64,000 nt of DNA, from assembly GCA_951217055.1 (NCBI GenBank), contig OX578286.1, positions 9,807,550 to 9,871,549 of the forward strand. Direction: 5' to 3'. Position 1 is the first letter of the stretch. Each line of letters starts with the position of its first letter. The stretch is from Gerris lacustris. Lineage: Eukaryota; Arthropoda; Insecta; Hemiptera; Gerridae. The notes beneath the pieces were generated by a model. It did no database searches. It was given only the letters and a program-made list of their open reading frames with translations, and was not told where the DNA came from. The translations under genes and the position numbers were made by a program. Positions 30,575 through 41,265 of the stretch are shown piece by piece.

Positions 30575-31963
30575 AATAATGTTCCAATAGTACCGGATTG
30601 ATTTAATATTTTTCCAATAGTACCGGATTGATTTAATATTTTTCCAATAGTACCGGATTGATTTAATATTTTTCCAATAGTACCGGATTGATTTAATATT
30701 TTTCCAATAGTACCGGATTGATTTAATATTTTCCCAATAGTACCGGATTGATTTAATATTTTTCCAATAGCACCGGATTGATTTAATATTTTTCAAATAG
30801 TACCGGATTGATTCAATATTATTCCAATAGTACCGGATTGATTCAATATTTTTCCAATAGTACCGGATTGGTTTAATATTTTTCCAATAGTACCGGATTG
30901 GTTTAATATTTTTCCAATAGTACCGGATTGATTTAATATTTTTCCAATAGTACCGGATTGATTTAATATTTTTCCAATAGTACCGGATTGGTTTAATATT
31001 TTTCCAATAGTACCGGATTGATTTAATATTTTTCCAATAGTACCGGATTGATTTAATATTTTTCCAATAGTACCGGATTGATTTAATATTTTTCCAATAG
31101 TACCGGATTGATTTAATATTTTTCCAATAGTACCGGATTGATTTAATATTTTTCCAATAGTACCGGATTGATTTAATATTTTTCCAATAGTACCGGATTG
31201 ATTTAATATTTTTCCAATAGTACCGGATTGATTTAATATTTTTCCAATAGCACCGGATTGATTTAATATTTTTCAAATAGTACCGGATTGATTCAATATT
31301 ATTCCAATAGTACCGGATTGATTCAATATTTTTCTAATAGTACCGGATTGGTTTAATATTTTTCCAATAGTACCGGATTGATTTAATATTTTTCCAATAG
31401 TACCGGATTGGTTTAATATTTTTCCAATAGTACCGGATTGGTTTAATATTTTTCCAATAGTACCGGATTGATTTAATATTTTTCCAATAGTACCGGATTG
31501 GTTTAATATTTTTCCAATAGTACCGGATTGATTTAATATTTTTCCAATAGTACCGGATTGATTTAATATTTTTCCAATAGTACCGGATTGATTTAATATT
31601 TTTCCAATAGTACCGGATTGGTTTAATATTTTTCCAATAGTACCGGATTGATTTAATATTTTTCCAATAGTACCGGATTGATTTAATATTTTTCCAATAG
31701 CACCGGATTGATTTAATATTTTTCCAATAGTACCGGATTGATTCAATATTATTCCAATAGTACCGGATTGATTCAATATTTTTCCAATAGTACCGGATTG
31801 GTTTAATATTTTTCCAATAGTACCGGATTGATTTAATATTTTTCCAATAGCACCGGATTGATTTAATATTTTTCCAATAGTACCGGATTGATTCAATATT
31901 ATTCCAATAGTACCGGATTGATTCAATATTTTTCCAATAGTACCGGATTGATTTAATATTTTT
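30575..31963. repeat. 30-bp minisatellite, about 46 units
   Basis: The unit is ATTTAATATTTTTCC followed by AATAGTACCGGATTG. Variants (CACCGG, TTCAAATAG, ATTCAATATTATT, GTTTAAT) recur in the same order at 30771, 31251, 31701 and 31851. That shows block duplication of 16, 15 and 5 units. Two long minus-strand frames (236 and 217 codons) exist only because 30 is divisible by 3. Confidence 0.97.
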
Positions 31964-32146
31964 CTTGTTTCATTTCTTTTTATCTCTCAATTATTCTTTC
32001 ACTGTTATTCCTTAATTTTATTGCTTTTATCTTTTTGACTTTTTAAACCATTTTCTTCTTTTTCAAACGTTTACTTTTATAAAAAAATAAATAAAATAAC
32101 ATTAAATTCCCCTAGTTTAGAATATCTTCCTAAAAGAATCCTCAAA

Positions 32147-32147
<1 letters not shown>
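31964..32147. other. AT-rich DNA
   Basis: T-rich sequence between the minisatellite and a (TA)n tract; nothing recognised. Confidence 0.5.

Positions 32148-32216
<69 letters not shown>
32148..32216. repeat. (TA)n microsatellite
   Basis: About 34 TA dinucleotides, essentially uninterrupted. Confidence 0.95.
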
Positions 32217-32221
<5 letters not shown>

Positions 32222-32984
32222 CAGTACAAAAAGAGGGGATTTAGAAATCTAAATAGCAGGTATTAGCAAAAAAAAAGCATTTGAGCTTTTTTTTTTCTAC
32301 AACCGCAATCTTTAGTTATCCCTTCAGAAGGTGTTAAAATGTTATATAGTTCCTAAAAACCTAAGAATTTAGCCCTTTATCCAGAAATTAGAAATTGGTC
32401 CCTTAAGCTCTACATAAATTTTAAACTTAAAAAGGGTTTCTTTTTTCCCTTGTACTTTGTTTTAACTTCATTTCTTTTTTTTTCTGTTACTTTTTTTTAT
32501 TTCTTGTCCTTTTTTGTACTTTCTTTGTTGTGTTTTTTATTTCTTTGTTTAAGGACGAAACGTTTATCCAAATTTTCTTTAGTCCTTTAAGCTTCCATTT
32601 CCCTAAGTCTCCCTTTACTTAAAAAAGGGTTTTGTTACAAACGTTTTAACTTTCTTCTTTTTTTTTGTAAACTAACTAATATCAAAGGGGTTTGTTTTAA
32701 AAAAAGGATATCTTATTTCTGTGATTATGTTTTCAGAGACTTGTATTCTTTTTTACTTTTTCTTGCTCTTCTTTTATTTTATTTTTTTTTTCCTAACAAC
32801 TCTATATTTTAAATTTTATATAACTTACAGTTTTAAGAATGAATTTTTTTTTCTTAACTCCAATAAGGAATACACACCTGAAACAAAGGTATAACGAAAA
32901 ATCAATAATCAGTAATAACAAGAAATTTTAATAAATTAAAAAAGGTCAATCTTTTATATATTTTTGCTGCTGAAGAATTGATCG
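32217..32984. other. T-rich DNA, nothing recognised
   Basis: Pyrimidine-biased plus strand with many T runs. No reading frame of note. Confidence 0.5.
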
Positions 32985-33255
32985 TTCTGAAGAACAAAAT
33001 TATTTTGATGCCTCCAATTTCAAAAATTCCAAGACAGAAATCCTTGTTAGACATCAAAGAACATTTTTGGTTCCTTGTCTGTCTGTCAGTCCGTCGCTAA
33101 ATTTGGGTGGTAGGTCATAATTAGCTCATTGATTGTCCCATATAAGTTTCAAACTTCTGCGGTCATTAGTTTCTCTTCCACATGCGCGCAAGTATGCATT
33201 TATTTACACCTTTATTTTAAAAATACTCATCTGATTTTTCGGCAAGCCATTATTG
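32985..33255 (+). repeat. R3 fragment
   Basis: Contains GATCGTTCTGAAGAACAAAA, CCAAGACAGAAATCC and CTCTTCCACATGCGCGCAAG in R3 order, but lacks the terminal block. Confidence 0.6.
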
Positions 33256-34180
33256 CCTAATTTGTTTAATTGTTTCCCTCCTTTTTTAGGGTTTTGTAGA
33301 CTTCTCAAAACCCTTATGCCGAGGGTGATGTGTCCGTCTGTCCGTCGCTCTTTGGTTCATAGGGCCCGAACCGTTTAAGCGAAAGTGCTGAAATTTGAAA
33401 CACTGGTGCAACTTTTTGACCCAACCACAGGAAAATTATATAGAAGTTCAAAATTAGATATGCGCATGCGCAATTCGAAACAATGTAATAAACTCAAATT
33501 TTTTTTTTTTTTTTAATTTTTGAGTGGAGTATCAAATGAAAGCTGCTGAAGAGTAGAACACAAATATATACATGCTTTTTTAAATTTTGCATTTCTTATT
33601 GGTTAAAAAAATCAAAATATACCCCCAAAAAAAATGTTCCCCCCCCCACCACTATAGATCGGCTGGTGCTAAAATTTCGAAATAATTCATGCTAATACCT
33701 TATTGTGGCGCGATGAAAATTCCGGGAGTTCATCCCAAATTTTCAAAAATTGCCAATTTTGAGCGCGAAAAAGTGAAGTGCGCCCAAAATTTTATTTTTT
33801 GAAAATTTTGAGTTGGGTATCAAATGAAAGCTGCTAAAAAGTAGGACACAAATATATACATCCTTTTTTAAATTTTGCATTTCTTATTGGTTAAATAAAT
33901 CAAAATATACCCAAAAAACATTCCCCCCCCCCCCAACCACTATATAACGGCCGGTCCTAAAATTTTGAAATAATTCATGGTTATACCTTATGGTAGGGCG
34001 ATGCAAATTTCCTAAAAAAAAGTCATTTATCTTGTCTTTATTACTGATAAAAAACATTGTGACCCCATGGGGGATCGAACCCGGGACCCTTGAGATCGAA
34101 GACAAAAAAAATCATAATTACATAACGGGTATGCTTACTCATCTACAAAACCCTAAAAAGTACTTGGACGCAAGTACTTC
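33256..34180 (+). repeat. R6 repeat containing an internal direct duplication
   Basis: Opens with GGGTTTTGTAGACTTCTC and a GTCCGTCTGTCCGTCGCTC block. A stretch of about 210 bp at 33520-33730 (GTATCAAATGAAAGCTGCTG onward to TAATTCATG) recurs at about 33790-34010. C runs mark the same position in both copies (33639-33647, 33924-33935). Confidence 0.65.
34058..34085 (-). repeat. tRNA-like B-box within R6
   Basis: The minus strand reads GTCCCGGGTTCGATCCCCCA, an intact T-arm/B-box. No A-box is found at the expected distance. Decayed relative at 27985-28010. Confidence 0.4.
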
Positions 34181-34185
34181 CCTGT

Positions 34186-34706
34186 GATTTTTTGAATATG
34201 CCAAAATTGTTTTAATTTTTGACATAAATTGAAGTATCAATTTAATTTAATAATCAAATTATAATTATTATTAACAACGGGACACATAGAGAGAAAAATA
34301 GACTCCAGCGCCGGGATCAATATAGAGTATCAATTTAGTAAAAGTTAAAGAGCCCAGACGCAGACGGTTCCAATTAATCCAGGGCTATCTACTTGTTACT
34401 TTCGATAAACTATAAAGGTTCAATACAAATCAGATAAGTACTTTTGAAGCTACGGGTGTAAATTAATGTATGTTTGTGCGCATGTTGAAGAGAAACAAAT
34501 GAGTGCAGAAGGTTGAAAATAAATATGGGACCAACAATGGGCTAATTATGACCTAACATACAAATTTCATTAAAATCGGACGCGTAGTTTATAAGATATG
34601 TTGGTTGGCACAAAAAGTGAGCTACAGACATACAGACACGCCAAAAATGTTTCCTGATGTCTGAAACGGATATAGCTTCTGTTACCTTCGGTAAGCTCGG
34701 AAGCAA
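34186..34706 (-). repeat. R3 dispersed repeat, inverted
   Basis: Minus-strand R3 ending in TACCTTCGGTAAGCTCGGAA. Interior GTTTGTGCGCATGTTGAAGA and GGGACCAACAATGGGCTAAT match other copies. A short interruption near 34255-34315 is unexplained. Confidence 0.6.
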
Positions 34707-35154
34707 AATTGTAAACTAATATTTCTATAAAATCGGTTCAACAAACTCGAGATTTTCTCACAAACATATAGGATTACTGATTTTAAATACCCTAATATCC
34801 AATTAAATTCATTCATTTTTTTACGACCAGATCAACAGCATTAGGTTTTTACAGTCAAGGATTGGTCCTCATTACTCATCTACTCGATGAGATCAATTTT
34901 GGGCATTAAAATTCAGTTTAGCAAACCATAGCCAAAACTCGGAAGCAAAAATACTGAATCTCAGACAAATAAATTTATTGTCGGGCGTAATAAGCACACC
35001 AATTACTCATAGACAAAATGAATGTTATAAGATATTGAAATTTATAGTGAACTACAAATATACCTCTTTGAGTCCCTTACTTTAATTTCAGATATTTATG
35101 AGAATTTCTTATTAAACAAATATTAAATGAAAAATACCTTAAATTACATTTTTA

Positions 35155-35157
<3 letters not shown>
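34707..35157. other. AT-rich DNA, nothing recognised
   Basis: No repeat relation or frame of note. Confidence 0.5.

Positions 35158-35233
<76 letters not shown>
35158..35233. repeat. (TA)n microsatellite
   Basis: About 38 uninterrupted TA units. Confidence 0.95.
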
Positions 35234-35237
<4 letters not shown>

Positions 35238-35763
35238 GTTAAATTAATTTCTCCAAAATCTTTATTATTTGAACAAGCATTTTTTTATTCCCAAAGGCTC
35301 AAAATTGGCAGTTTTTAACTCTCAAACCAATTTTTTTAATTTTCACTGACCTCCCCCCGGCGTAATATTTAAGGTAAAGAAAAGAACATACGAAATTAAA
35401 AAGTTCTTTAATCTTAACCACCTCTCCCCTCCCTTGAGTAAAAAGCCTTATAATAAAAATCTTTAATATGAACAATGAACACATCTAAGAAACTTGTATT
35501 CACCTCCTCCCTTGGGTTATTTTTTGCGAAGTAAGTAATTTCTTTTAGTTCTTTTTATAAACTCGTTATAACTAAGAAGTTTTTAGGGGATTATTAAAAA
35601 ATTCTCTTGTTTCTTTTATTTTTAAAAAAATCTAATGTTTATATTTAGAAAGGGTTTATTTCAATCTCTCTTTTATTTCTAACATATTTTAATATAAGAA
35701 TCTTTTCCCTCTTATTTATTTTGTATTTCATTTAAGTTCTTATTATGTTTATCTTTAATTTTT
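35234..35763. other. T-rich DNA, nothing recognised
   Basis: No gene or repeat family. Confidence 0.5.
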
Positions 35764-36110
35764 TAGGGTCCGGTAGGCAAAACGAGTACCCTAACACACT
35801 CCTGGGCTTTTCAGACTGTCTGTCTGTAACGCACCTGATTTTTGCAGGTGCAATCATTTTGATGTTATATCAAGGCTAGGCGCACACTGGGGGCAAAACA
35901 GTCTGCAGGCTGCTTTGCCCCCAGTGTGCGCCTAGCCTAAATGTAATAACACTAACGCAAGAAAATTATAGGATAACTCCGAAAAGTCACCCTCGGGCTA
36001 AGGGTTTTGAGGATGCCCTAAGAAATCCTAAAAATAAATAAATAAAAAGTAGACTGCCAATTAGGGTGGCACATAGCTTCCTCGCATCCTATCATGTACT
36101 TTATTGTTAT
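35764..36110. repeat. R5-like end, 66-bp palindrome and R3 end
   Basis: 35764-35840 starts AGGGTCCGGTAGGCAAAAC, an R5-type end. 35873-35938 is an inverted repeat with 24-bp arms starting AGGCTAGGCGCACACTGGGG. 36050-36110 holds the R3 terminal block GGTGGCACATAGCTTCC. None is complete. Confidence 0.6.
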
Positions 36111-36721
36111 ATTACTTTATTGTGTAAAAACTATTAATAGTTTATATTATAATTTATTCATATGGGATTATTTCGTTGATTTGATAAAATAATAGACCGG
36201 GAGGCACAAAAAAAAGCAATTTTCAAGGACACATGGCACAAAATGAATTAATAAAAATAAATAAATAAAATAAATATATATATATTTGTACTCAAGGCGT
36301 TCGCCTATTTCATTTAACACCCCACATGGCGCATTTCCGTTAATTAAAATATTTAACCCCTCAAACTTCAAGCCCTTTTTACTACGTTTTTATTAGCTTG
36401 CAATCTTGTTTGTTTGTCCGGTACAAATCTGGCAATCGATTTCTAACTAACTTCCCGAATAGCTAGACATTTGAAACTTTTATCATAGCTCAGAACACGA
36501 TGACAATGCATTATTTTAATACTTTTAGCCATCTTTCAGCAGAATTTAATTAGTTTTCAGCAAATTTTGCTGTGCGGAAAGTAAGTTCGAAAAAAATCCG
36601 CAAGTTATTTTATTTGTTTTGCCATATCCAATATTTACGCAATCTTCATTTTGACGGGTCTCAAATTTGTGATAGATAAACATTGAATGACAGCAAAACA
36701 GGAAATATCGATTATATTATT
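36111..36721. other. AT-rich DNA, nothing recognised
   Basis: The minus-strand frame at 36168-36371 has no recognisable domain. No RNA gene seen. Confidence 0.45.
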
Positions 36722-36800
36722 TCAAATATATCGATGGCATGCTTTAGATTTGGTGTTGGGGAGATCCGTTGTACAAAGATTTATCCTTTTATAGGTTTAA
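36722..36800 (-). repeat. SINE body fragment
   Basis: TTTAGATTTGGTGTTGGGGA and TGTACAAAGATT match the body of the SINE at 38540-38765. The tRNA-like head is absent. Confidence 0.5.
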
Positions 36801-37076
36801 GATCAGCTCTCTGGATGGTTGTCATTTATGTGAAGTAAATAAATTCGGAACTATTTTTTTTCACTATCATTATATATTATATAACAATTATATTATCAAC
36901 ATTACATACGATTCAACAGAAAATTTAAAAACGTAGTATATAAAAAGTTCTTTTTATCTTGAAATTATTGAGGAATGATTCTTTTAGATTTCCCCATATA
37001 CTTTTCCTGTTTCTTGGGTGATTATACGACATATAGATACGAACTTTCAAATTTTTGAGATAGTTACAATCCATTT
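36801..37076. other. AT-rich DNA, nothing recognised
   Basis: No gene or repeat recognised. Confidence 0.5.
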
Positions 37077-37232
37077 ACTGGCTGTAGCGCCAAGGATTTA
37101 GCTAGTTAGTAATTTTCTAAGTAACGCCTTTGGCAGACTAGGTCCTTCACTGGCTGTAGCGCCAAGGAGATAGTGATTTTCAAAAAAATACCTTTGGCAG
37201 ATTAGGCCTTCCACTGGCTGTTGCGCCAAGGA
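37077..37232. repeat. Three spaced copies of a 25-bp motif
   Basis: ACTGGCTGTAGCGCCAAGGA begins at about 37077, 37149 and 37213 (spacing 72 and 64). The intervening CCTTTGGCAGA(C/T)TAGG also repeats. The array abuts the foldback to its right. Confidence 0.8.
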
Positions 37233-37803
37233 GTTAGTTATAGTCCAGGAGATAGCGTGAAAAAAAAGTGTCTGACTAACATCAAGCTAGAATTTTGTAC
37301 ACAAGCCAATCTTTTAGCACCTTTTAAGAATATGTGGTCGGCTAAGTTCGTCTGCGGGACATAGCTTGGCAATAGGCGTTTGAAAAAAACAAACCGGTGG
37401 AGAGCGGCCATGTCTCACCAATTATGGTGGACAATGTGATTTTCATGATCCTGAGTACAGAATTAGTTGGTAGACCAAAAATCAAGTCGATGTTATTTTC
37501 ACAATTGAAATAAACGTGGTCACCTGTCATGGGACAAACTAACATCAACTTGATTTTCGGTCTACTAATTAATTCTGTACTCAGGATCATGAAAATCACA
37601 TTGTCCACCATAATTGGTGAGACATGGCCGCTCTCCACCGGTTTGTTTTTTTTCAAACGCCTATTGCCAAGCTATGTGCCGCAGACGAACTTAGCGGACC
37701 ACTTATTCTTAAAAGGCGTTAAAAGATTGGCTTGTGTACAAAATTCTAGCTTGATGTTAGTCAGACACTTTTTTGCACGCTATCTCCTGGACTATTAGTT
37801 AGT
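37233..37803. mobile_element. Foldback element (long inverted repeat)
   Basis: Arms of about 260 bp (37233-37493 and 37540-37803) with a 46-bp spacer. The outer block TAGTCCAGGAGATAGCGTG is mirrored by CACGCTATCTCCTGGACTA. Arms are highly similar, implying youth or correction. Frames at 37342-37656 (-) and 37529-37798 (+) are the two arms read in mirror. Confidence 0.85.
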
Positions 37804-38539
37804 GATTTTCTTAATATTATTATTATTAAAAAAAAATAAAAAAATAAGGCAACAAAATCAATTTCACCTTACTAATAAGACTTAATAATAAGGTGGATTT
37901 ACCATGTTTCCATGGTTACCTGATGAAAAGGGGCTTTAAAATTTCTTCCTTTAGAGCCCAACGTCAAGGCACAGTGAAAAGAAGAGGTTTTTTTTTTTGA
38001 TGAAAAGTTGTGTTGGTGTTGGAAGAGGAAAAGGGGCTCTGTGGAAAGTTAGGCACGGTAATAATGTTTAATAAAGGTATCTTCGTAAACATATATTAGA
38101 AGGGAAAACCCAGGAAGGTAGGGTAAGAAGGGGGAGAAGGGCGTAGGCTAAGACCAAAGGTTTTTCTAAAAGTCCGAAATTAAGTTTTTCTTACCTTAGA
38201 TTTTTTTTTTTTTATAACTCTTCCGTACAAAGGAATGAAAATTCACTTTGTAAAAAAGTAATAAATAAAGGATGTTTTTTTTTTTTTTTAATTAGGTTTG
38301 TTTTTAGGTTTTTTTCTTTTTTAAACGTTTAGTAATCAAAATATAGGTCATATTCTAAATTTGTACAGTTTTTAAATAATCATATATTTATTGTCTATAC
38401 AAAGAATTTGTTCATGTACTTTTTTAAATTTAATTTTTAATTAATTAGAAAATAGAGTTAGTTTAATCGCTCGAAAGGATGGGCAAAAACCTTAAAAACC
38501 CCTTTAGATCTTGGGCACATTTTTCTTCTCTCACCGTCC
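37804..38539. other. Low-complexity DNA, nothing recognised
   Basis: Includes an AG-rich patch at 38020-38160 and several T runs. No reading frame or RNA gene. Confidence 0.5.
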
Positions 38540-38765
38540 CCTACACGGAGGTATATCGATAGCACGGTTTAGATTTGGTTTTGGCGAGATCCCATGTACA
38601 GAGATTGTATGCTGTGATCATTAGTGAGTGATAATAAATCAGAGCGTCACAACGAGGGATCGAACCTACGACATCGTACCGACCTTGATTCAGTGGATGG
38701 CCGAGCAGACGTGGTAAGTAACTTAATCCCCACGGCCACGCCAGCTCTCAAAGCAATTTGACTAG
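38540..38765 (-). repeat. tRNA-derived SINE
   Basis: The minus strand starts near 38760 with GAGCTGGCGTGGCCGTGGGG (A-box-like) and about 70 nt later has GTAGGTTCGATCCCTCG, a perfect B-box. The body continues with CCAAATCTAAACCGTG, shared with 36722-36800. Head plus conserved body in two copies supports a SINE family; the 3' tail is not defined. Confidence 0.6.
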
Positions 38766-38794
38766 GTTATTATTAAATGTATAGGAAATGAGAT

Positions 38795-39365
38795 TTTATC
38801 TACGATTGATACGAAGTATAATCATTGTATCTCTGTTTAGATGCGTAGAAAGTGATTCTTTACGTACTTGTATTTATTACGCACGCGCGTCTCATAATTC
38901 TGAAGAATTCCTCTTTTTTCCGCCCTAGGGCGGAAAGAAGAATTCTTCACCTTAACGCACGATTAGCGAGATTGTTTACATTTAACAAAACTAATTTGCT
39001 GTTTGTTTAATAAAAGTAACTGTTTATAACGAGTTTTTTTGTGAAAATCAATGTGTGATTTAATTGATTATGACGAATATGAGGAGAATAATACGCTTCC
39101 CGAAATAATTAATTCGGCTCAAAATACAACTAATGAATTAATGTCATCTTTATCAAGAGAGAGATACGAACTTACATACAGGAAGTGTATTTTATTTTAT
39201 GTATTTATTATTAAAATCTAATCGTAGATAAAGTACGGTACGCAACTCGTGCGAAAACTGCATTTTGCTTTGCTCGTGTGGTTTTACTACCCCCGCTGTC
39301 GCTCGGGTGCAAACTCCACACTCGCATGCAAAATGCTACTTTCCGCACTCGACGCGTAATGTACT
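38795..39365 (+). mobile_element. Crypton-like non-autonomous element, copy 3
   Basis: 571 bp, the same order of blocks as copies 1 and 2. Immediately after its right end (39366-39388) the first block TTATCTACGATTGATACGAA starts again, so a second copy began or was lost here. The palindrome near 38900-38950 is shortened. Confidence 0.65.
39051..39221 (+). CDS. Short conserved frame, recombinase N-terminus-like
   Basis: 56 codons from ATG at 39051 to TAA at 39219. It reads IDYDEYEENN, then LPEIINSAQNTTNELMSSL and SRERYELTYRKC. The basic/Tyr motif is intact. It differs from 22019-22183 by a handful of changes up to the same truncation point. There is no catalytic domain in the element. Confidence 0.4.
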   Translation: MCDLIDYDEYEENNTLPEIINSAQNTTNELMSSLSRERYELTYRKCILFYVFIIKI

Positions 39366-39388
39366 ATTATCTACGATTGATACGAAAT

Positions 39389-40277
<889 letters not shown>

Positions 40278-41037
40278 GGAACGAAGTTCCTTATGGCACA
40301 TTCTGGAGCCCGGGAGTGAATCCGAATAAAAACGACCAAAATCACCGTCACAAAATAACCGTCACAAAATCACCGTCACGCAAAATCCGTCACGAAATCT
40401 TCAGATGACGATAACTTGAGTAAAAGATCAACGAGTTAGATGAAATTTGGTACACATGTTCATTTTACCAATGCCCAGGCTGAGTTCGTCGGAAAACGTT
40501 ATCCGCCTAAGCGTTCAAATACAAACGTAAGCTATCAAAAGACGGGAAAAAGTGTTATTAACGAAGCCTGTTACTTGACTTGTTTTGATTATTTTTGTTA
40601 TATATGTCAAAAATGTCACTTTGTTTTGTAAATAAATAAAATTTAATATAATCATTGTAAAAAATTCACCCTGATACAAGCAGAAGCTGTAGAGTAGGGA
40701 AGAGATACATTTTATACTATTTTAAATCAATTAGGAAGAAAACAGTCCTATTTAAATCCAAACTCCTTTAACAAACATATTCTTTCACTATAAACTCACC
40801 ATGATCAACATTTTTCTTATATTCAATATATATTTATAGTAAGACGCTTGCTTTAATTATACAAATAATGATAATCTTTTAATTTTGCCTTATCTCTGCT
40901 AGGTACAAACAGTTACAAACAGTTTAATTTTGTCTCTTTTCAAACTCCGCCATGTATAAGTAGTTAGCAATGTATACGTACTTAGCAGTGTGATTTTATA
41001 ATTTATATTTAATGAAAAATGTAAGGAACTTCGTTCC
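40278..41037 (+). mobile_element. R1 arm (left arm of compound element 40278-43085)
   Basis: 760 bp with GGAACGAAGTTCC at the left and GGAACTTCGTTCC at the right, the best-preserved R1 ends. The same internal blocks as 1970-2720. Followed after 2 bp by an R2-type core. Confidence 0.75.
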
Positions 41038-41039
41038 TA

Positions 41040-41263
41040 CCGGGTGTCCCGTCACCACACGTATTTTTATATGTACGTGTGTGTGTATATAGGGTGTTCC
41101 AAGTCTAGATTGTCGAAATTCAAGGAGTGAATTTTTTAGTACAAAACTAAACGTTTGTGTCCTATAAGGCCAAGCGGTGAACGTCAGAGCATAATGGCAC
41201 GTTACAGCGTCTGGAGCCCGGGAGTGAATCCAAAATAAATACGTATAGTGCCGCGGGACACGG
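41040..41263. mobile_element. Short R2 core
   Basis: 224 bp. CCGGGTGTCCC at the left; GGGACACGG at the right, preceded by ATACGTATAGTGCCGC. The interior differs from 2725-3564 and holds TATAGGGTGTTCCAAG, which resembles one end of a mariner-like element. Confidence 0.6.
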
Positions 41264-41265
41264 TA

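Noticed and set aside
30566..31926. Two long minus-strand reading frames (236 and 217 codons)
   Set aside because: They are translations of a 30-bp tandem repeat; divisibility by 3 and lack of stops in the unit explain them.
30575..31963. CRISPR array
   Set aside because: Units are directly contiguous without unique spacers, and the setting is eukaryotic.
37342..37798. Two similar frames of 104 and 89 codons on opposite strands
   Set aside because: They are the mirrored arms of one foldback element.
41090..41110. Complete mariner element starting TATAGGGTGTTCCAAG
   Set aside because: Only one end-like sequence is present; no mirrored partner within reach.
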